From: Actinomycetes bacterium
GTDB lineage: Bacteria; Actinomycetota; Acidimicrobiia; Acidimicrobiales; Ilumatobacteraceae
Assembly: GCA_025356335.1 (NCBI GenBank)
Contig: JANXUF010000116.1
Span: 1-56,157 of the forward strand
DNA: 56,157 bases
Reading direction: 5' to 3'
Positions 51,409 to 56,157 of the stretch are shown here, piece by piece. The notes under the pieces were generated by a model. That model saw only the letters and a program-made list of their open reading frames with translations. It was not told where the DNA came from and searched no databases. Made by a program: the position numbers and the translations under genes. The stretch's first letter is position 1. Every line of letters begins with the position of its first letter.

Positions 51409-52227
51409 ATGGACCGAACCGTTGCCGACCGAGACGATGTTCGGCGCGTCCTCATCGCCGGTGACACACACGGAAATTCAAAATGGGTCGCGCGTCTGAC
51501 CGGCGTCGCAGCCGAAGCCGGGTGCCCAGTCATCATTCAGGTCGGCGACTTCGGATACTTCCCCGACCACTCGGACGGGTCACGTTTCCTCACCGCCGTC
51601 GACACTGCGTGCGAGATCAACGGCGTCGAGCTGTGGTTCATCGATGGCAACCACGATGACCACACCTCGCTCTCAGAACTCGAGCACGGCAACAAGCCCA
51701 CACGCATCTCCGAGCACGTCACCTACCTGCCGCGGGGAACGCGCCTCAACATCGGCGGCTGCATGTTTGGCTTCCTAGGCGGAGCGTTCTCCATCGACTG
51801 GCGGGATCGCACACTCGGGATCGACTGGTGGCAACACGAGGTCACCGACACCGATGACGTCGCCCGCCTCGGCGACGGCGCCCTCGACGTCCTCATCGCC
51901 CACGACTCGCCAGCGGGCATCAACCTGCTCTCCTCCTGGCGACTGCCCGCCGAGGACCAGGTCCGCGCCGACGATGTCCGCGCACTGATTGCGCAAGCCA
52001 CCACCACGACGTCACCGCGCCTTGTTGTCCACGGCCACTGGCATCACGGCTACGAGTCAGCGCTGACCTGGATCGATCGCGCCGCCACCGAGCGGGCCGG
52101 CGAACTGACATGGGACTCGTCAAGAGTCGTCGGCCTCGGATGCGACGGCAACACCAAGAACGGCTGGATCATCCTCGATCTCCCAAGTGTCGACGTGCAT
52201 TGGCCGCCGGCAGGCGCTGACGTCTGA
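51409..52227 (+). CDS. Calcineurin-like metallophosphoesterase
   Basis: From the ATG at 51409 it has 272 residues; a GTG at 51361 would add 16. The family motifs appear in order: GDTHGN (D19, H21), VGDFGY (D47), GNHDD (N81, H82) and HGHWHHG. It is a two-metal phosphoesterase of unknown substrate, cytosolic. In defence islands such enzymes can act on nucleotides or nucleic acids, but its role here is only suggested by position, between DarTG and the restriction genes. Confidence 0.88.
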   Translation: MDRTVADRDDVRRVLIAGDTHGNSKWVARLTGVAAEAGCPVIIQVGDFGYFPDHSDGSRFLTAVDTACEINGVELWFIDGNHDDHTSLSELEHGNKPTRISEHVTYLPRGTRLNIGGCMFGFLGGAFSIDWRDRTLGIDWWQHEVTDTDDVARLGDGALDVLIAHDSPAGINLLSSWRLPAEDQVRADDVRALIAQATTTTSPRLVVHGHWHHGYESALTWIDRAATERAGELTWDSSRVVGLGCDGNTKNGWIILDLPSVDVHWPPAGADV

Positions 52228-52286
52228 GCCAACCGTTTTTACGGCAACCCGACCGTCCTTCGGCAGATCTGCATCCTTCGAGCAAC

Positions 52287-52306
52287 AATGAAACGATCGT
52301 TTCATT
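52287..52306. promoter_or_regulatory. 20-bp perfect palindrome upstream of the restriction operon
   Basis: AATGAAACGATCGTTTCATT is identical to its reverse complement, centred between the metallophosphoesterase stop and the helicase start. It is a probable operator for a dimeric regulator, or a terminator-like cruciform, controlling the restriction-modification genes. Confidence 0.6.
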
Positions 52307-52383
52307 TCTGACGGGTAGGTGTGGGCCCCACCTGGCCGGTCATCCCGGTTGCAGTGATCGGGCTGTCTGCAATACTCGTCGTG

Positions 52384-55300
52384 ATGGAGGGGGCGATCGA
52401 CAATCCGATTTTGAATGGACCGTACGATCCCCCGGCCGAGCATTTCGAGATTGGTTCGAATGGTCCGACGGGTGAGGTCAAGCCGGGTCGGCGGTTGAGC
52501 GAGTCGTTCATCCCGATTGCCACCCCGCGCAAGGGCAAGAAGCTTCAAGGGTCTCTGGACTTCGACATCGAGGGCGAACGGCGTGAGCTCAACTCGCTAA
52601 TCAACGACATTCGTTATCAGGTCGAGCTGTGGCGCGGTCGGGGCTACCCCGGTGTCACGCCCATCTCCCGGAAACTGATGCAGTACTGGGCCGACCCTGG
52701 TCGGGAGAACCGTGTCCTGTTCTGTCAGCGTGAGGCGGCCGAGACAGCGATCTTCCTCGCCGAAGTCGCCGGCAGACAACCAGGCACCGGTGATTTCCGG
52801 ACGCGCATCGATGAGGCGAACTCGGTACACAACAACGGATTGCCCCGTGTCGGATTGAAGATGGCGACGGGTGCGGGGAAAACGGTGGTGATGGCGATGT
52901 TGATCGCGTGGCAGACGATCAACAAGGTCTACTCGCCGCGTGATGCTCGGTTCGCAAAGCGCTTCCTTGTCGTCACACCCGGCATCACCATCCGCGATCG
53001 TCTGCGAGTGCTGCACCCTGGAGACGAGGGCAACTACTACCGCGAACGCGAGCTGGTGCCGTCGGATCTGTGGAGCGCGCTCGTCCAAGCGGATATCGCG
53101 ATCACGAACTACCACACGTTCATATTGCGCGACGCGAAGGAGATCAAGGGCGTCGCGAGCAACACCCGCAAGATCCTGACGGCCGGCAAGAAGACGGACC
53201 CGTTCAAGGAATCGAACGACCAGATGGTCAGCCGCGTGCTCCGCGATCTGAGTGGTCGAGGGAGCGCGCGCACCCAAGAGGTTGTCGTTCTGAACGACGA
53301 GGCGCATCACTGCTATCAGGACAAGTTGATCGAAGACGTTGACGTTCTCGCGGACATCGACGCCGAGACTCGCCGTGAGGCGGAGCAACGCAACGCGGAC
53401 GCGCGGGTGTGGTTCAAGGGTCTTGCTGCCGTCCACCACAAGATCGGCATCAAGTCGATCTACGACATGTCCGCCACGCCGTTCTACCTGAAAGGGTCTG
53501 GCTACAACGAAGGGTTCATCTTCCCGTGGGTGGTCAGCGACTTCTCGTTGATGGACGCGATCGAATCCGGGATTGTCAAAGTTCCGCGCACTCCGGTCGA
53601 CGACGATGCGACGAACGCGACGGTCACCTATTTGAACCTCTGGGACCACATCGGCAAGGAGCTTCCGAAAGCGCGCGGCAAGAACATCAACCAGCCCGGC
53701 CAATGGACTCCACCACCGGCCCTCGAAGGTGCGCTCAAGAGCTTGTTCGGTAGCTACCAGAAAGCGTTCGCGCAATGGGAGGCGAGTCTGGCCGGCCACG
53801 GGGAGACGCCGCCGGTGTTCATCGTCGTCTGTCCGAACACGGTGGTCTCAAAGCTCGTGTACGAGTGGATCGGCGGCGTCGACATCCCTCAACCCGACGG
53901 TTCGTCGCGAGCACGCAAAGGAAACCTGTCGACGCTCTCGAATGTCGATAACGAAGGTCGCTGGCTCGCCCGCCCCCGAACGGTGCTGGTCGATTCAGCT
54001 CAACTCGAGTCCGGCGACGCGATGAAGGATGACTTCAAGGCCGCCGCCCACCACGAGATCGACCGGTTCAAGAATGACTACCGCCGACGCAACCCCGGCG
54101 CGGACATCGACAAGATCACCGACGAGGATCTCCTCCGCGAAGTCATGAACACTGTCGGCAAGCCCGGTCGCCTCGGCGAGGGTGTGCGCTGTGTGGTCAG
54201 TGTCAGCATGCTCACCGAAGGCTGGGACGCGAACACCGTCACGCACATCCTCGGCATCCGACGGTTCGGCAGCCAGCTGCTCTGCGAGCAAGTCGTCGGC
54301 CGAGGTCTCCGCCGCCGCGACTACACCATCGATGACACCGGTCGATTTGCAGCCGAATATGCCGAGGTCTACGGCGTTCCCTTCTCGTTCATCAAAGGCG
54401 AACACAAGGTCGGGCCGTCGGTGCCGAAGCGCAACGTCATCGACGTGCGCGCGCTACCCGAGCGTGCAGATCTGCGGATCACGTTCCCGAAGCTCGATGG
54501 TTACCGAGTCGACCTCATAGACGAACCACTGATCGGCGACTTCGACAACCCAGACGCACGCCTGCACGTCAGCAAGACCGATGTCGCCACCTGGGTGCAG
54601 ATGGACCCGTTCGTCGGAGCCAGCAGTGAGCACTCCCTCGAACAAGCGACCAACACACGATCGCAGCAGGTTGCGTTCGAGATCGCCGACCTGTTGGTCA
54701 AACGCTTCTACGCCGCACACGACGCAGTCGAACGACCGTGGCTGTTTCCACAACTCGTCGCTATCACGCGTGAGTGGTTGGCCAAGTGCGTCACCTATGA
54801 ACCTGGGACCAAGGTCGGTCACCTCAGCGTGTTCGCACGCGGCAAGCACCTCGCTGCCGAGCGGATCTTCGGCAGCGTCGTTCGTCAGGTCGGTAACCAG
54901 AAAGAACAGCTCGTCCCGATGATGCGTCGCGTCGACGCCGAAGGAAGCACGGACGACGTCAGGTTCTACACGCGCAAGGTGGTCATCGAGTCGACCAAGA
55001 GCCACGTAAACTACGTGGTGCTCGACGGCATCAAGGGCAACACGTGGGAGGAGACCGTCGCCGGCCTCCTCGAAGACCATGACGGCGTCGCTGCGTTCGT
55101 GAAGAACGACGGACTGCGTTTCGAGATTCCGTACATCCACGGTGGCAACACCCACGCATACGTTCCCGACTTCCTGGCCCGACTCCGACCCATCGACGGG
55201 CTCGGCATGGTCCGCACCTTGATCGTCGAAGTGAGCGGGGGTCGCAAAGATCAACACTTTCGCCAGGCCAAGGCAGAGACTGCGCGTGAGCATTGGTGCG

Positions 55301-55437
55301 CCGCGGTCAACAACCACGGCGGTTTCGGTCGGTGGGGGTATGTCGAGATCAGCAACATGGAGCACGCCCAGTCGGCACTGAACAACGCGATCGAGTCGCT
55401 GCTCGCCCGCGGCGCAGAGGTCGTGCTCAACCGATGA
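52384..55437 (+). CDS. res: Type III-like restriction endonuclease subunit (helicase-nuclease)
   Basis: This 1017-residue protein has superfamily 2 helicase motifs: KMATGAGKTVVM (Walker A 161-167), a DEAH-type box LNDEAHHCYQD (D305), SATPFY, and motifs V-VI in LTEGWDANTVTHILGIRRFG and VVGRGLRRRD. Near the C-terminus YVPDFLARL, LIVEVSGGRK and QAKAE suit a PD-(D/E)xK nuclease. I prefer the ATG at 52384 to an upstream GTG. The cognate methyltransferase starts 10 bp later. It should cut unmodified foreign DNA using ATP-driven movement. Confidence 0.92.
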   Translation: MEGAIDNPILNGPYDPPAEHFEIGSNGPTGEVKPGRRLSESFIPIATPRKGKKLQGSLDFDIEGERRELNSLINDIRYQVELWRGRGYPGVTPISRKLMQYWADPGRENRVLFCQREAAETAIFLAEVAGRQPGTGDFRTRIDEANSVHNNGLPRVGLKMATGAGKTVVMAMLIAWQTINKVYSPRDARFAKRFLVVTPGITIRDRLRVLHPGDEGNYYRERELVPSDLWSALVQADIAITNYHTFILRDAKEIKGVASNTRKILTAGKKTDPFKESNDQMVSRVLRDLSGRGSARTQEVVVLNDEAHHCYQDKLIEDVDVLADIDAETRREAEQRNADARVWFKGLAAVHHKIGIKSIYDMSATPFYLKGSGYNEGFIFPWVVSDFSLMDAIESGIVKVPRTPVDDDATNATVTYLNLWDHIGKELPKARGKNINQPGQWTPPPALEGALKSLFGSYQKAFAQWEASLAGHGETPPVFIVVCPNTVVSKLVYEWIGGVDIPQPDGSSRARKGNLSTLSNVDNEGRWLARPRTVLVDSAQLESGDAMKDDFKAAAHHEIDRFKNDYRRRNPGADIDKITDEDLLREVMNTVGKPGRLGEGVRCVVSVSMLTEGWDANTVTHILGIRRFGSQLLCEQVVGRGLRRRDYTIDDTGRFAAEYAEVYGVPFSFIKGEHKVGPSVPKRNVIDVRALPERADLRITFPKLDGYRVDLIDEPLIGDFDNPDARLHVSKTDVATWVQMDPFVGASSEHSLEQATNTRSQQVAFEIADLLVKRFYAAHDAVERPWLFPQLVAITREWLAKCVTYEPGTKVGHLSVFARGKHLAAERIFGSVVRQVGNQKEQLVPMMRRVDAEGSTDDVRFYTRKVVIESTKSHVNYVVLDGIKGNTWEETVAGLLEDHDGVAAFVKNDGLRFEIPYIHGGNTHAYVPDFLARLRPIDGLGMVRTLIVEVSGGRKDQHFRQAKAETAREHWCAAVNNHGGFGRWGYVEISNMEHAQSALNNAIESLLARGAEVVLNR

Positions 55438-55447
55438 CGAGGAATCA

Positions 55448-56157
55448 ATGATGGCCAAGAAGCAGCCGAGCGGACCGATCCCTGTCAACGCGAACGTGCA
55501 CGCCGACAAGCGAGCGAACATACCCACCGCCGACGCTCACGAATTCATCTCACCGGAGATCGAAGCACCGGCACGGCTGTCGTGGGAGTTGCTCGATCGT
55601 GGACTCGACCCTCAGCTTGTCTGGAAGGGCAAGAACGAGAGCGAGACAACAGTCGACGCCGACGCCCCACCGATCTACATCCAAGAGAAGATCGACCCCC
55701 GAGTCCTCGTTGAGAACCTGCGCCGCACATCTGCGTCCAAGGACGAGGAACCCGAACTGACGCTGTTCGACACCTTCGATGGTCTCGGCGAACTCGACAT
55801 CGTCGACTTCTACCGCCACGACGCGAACTGGTCGAACCGGATGGTGCTCGGCGACAGCCTGCAAGTCATGGCCTCGCTCAGCGAACGCGAAGGCCTGCGC
55901 GGCAAGGTGCAGATGATCTACATCGACCCGCCGTACGGCATCAAGTTCGGCAGCAACTGGCAACGCAGCACCCGCAAGCGCGACGTCAAAGACGGCAAGC
56001 TCGAAGACGCCACCTTCGAAGCCGAACAGATCAAGGCCTTCCGCGACACCTGGGAACTCGGCATCCACAGCTACCTCGGATACCTCCGCGACCGCCTCGT
56101 CGCGGCGCGCGACCTGCTGACCGAGAGCGGCAGCGTTTTCGTCCAGATCGGCGACGA
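55448..56157 (+). CDS. mod: Site-specific DNA methyltransferase (type III Mod-like), 3' truncated by window edge
   Basis: This opens with ATGATG 10 bp after the helicase stop and runs off the right edge after 236 codons. The catalytic motif IYIDPPYGIKF (DPPY, D160) and the preceding VLGDSLQVMASL, followed by FRDTWELGIHSYLGYLRDRL, mark a beta-class N6-adenine or N4-cytosine methyltransferase. Its N-terminal 125 residues are longer than the simplest Mod proteins. The SAM motif FxGxG and the target-recognition domain must lie outside the window. It protects host sites from the Res nuclease. The Res-first order is unusual for type III. Confidence 0.93.
   Translation, partial: MMAKKQPSGPIPVNANVHADKRANIPTADAHEFISPEIEAPARLSWELLDRGLDPQLVWKGKNESETTVDADAPPIYIQEKIDPRVLVENLRRTSASKDEEPELTLFDTFDGLGELDIVDFYRHDANWSNRMVLGDSLQVMASLSEREGLRGKVQMIYIDPPYGIKFGSNWQRSTRKRDVKDGKLEDATFEAEQIKAFRDTWELGIHSYLGYLRDRLVAARDLLTESGSVFVQIGD

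Noticed and set aside
52597..53799. 400-codon minus-strand frame inside the restriction helicase
   Set aside because: It is a shadow of the helicase gene; it lacks a family match and a ribosome-binding site.

Overview
The window is high-GC DNA with actinobacterial traits: a MalT/LAL-type LuxR regulator, a heliorhodopsin, a DUF4389 protein, a photolyase-like protein beside a DUF2256 protein, and genes without leaders. It best fits an aquatic or soil actinobacterium, perhaps Acidimicrobiia; that placement is an inference from gene content. Coordinates below use the start codons I judged most likely.

Left part (1-24 kb), chromosome-like with scars: cobT (cut by the edge), a PAS-PAS-GGDEF cyclase, an isochorismatase-fold hydrolase, a CaiB-type CoA transferase, an ABC exporter operon, a frameshifted LAL regulator, a Zn-ribbon/AbiEi-like fusion, DUF4389, a truncated HsdM with a truncated SIR2-like gene, a domain-permuted photolyase-like protein with DUF2256/DUF3253, a two-gene polysaccharide locus (glycosyltransferase-pyruvyltransferase fusion plus PP-loop protein), a relaxase fragment spliced to a NuoF fragment, a 2[4Fe-4S] ferredoxin, an HMA-like protein, a heliorhodopsin and a heavily decayed CopB-type ATPase.

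Middle part (24.1-47.9 kb), island-like. It is bounded by two 42-bp copies of a tRNA-Met 3' half in the same orientation. Inside are a HigBA-like module whose toxin start region is frameshifted, a complete IS21-family element with an extra zinc-ribbon gene and an 8-bp target duplication (25077-28164), an eight-gene L-fucose oxidative pathway (35716 down to 28456), an array of six 64-67-bp same-orientation repeats separating five gene segments (35960-42282), a block of small phage-like genes, and a second complete IS21-family element (45241-47611).

Right part (48-56 kb), a defence island: an AbiEi-like regulator with a 19-bp palindromic operator, a DarTG toxin-antitoxin pair, a metallophosphoesterase, and a type III-like restriction helicase and methyltransferase behind a 20-bp perfect palindrome. 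The methyltransferase runs off the right edge.

The most unusual signal is the repeat array at 35960-42282. Each segment carries typical cassette-like cargo (nitronate monooxygenase, methyltransferases, VOC protein, epoxide hydrolase, RHH-Doc toxin-antitoxin). The repeats have conserved ends, a variable middle and nearly fixed length, and keep one orientation whatever the gene direction. This looks like an integron-type cassette array, but the canonical attC core motifs are not evident. Many genes in the window carry single-base frameshifts or isolated nonsense codons, which could be real decay or residual assembly error.
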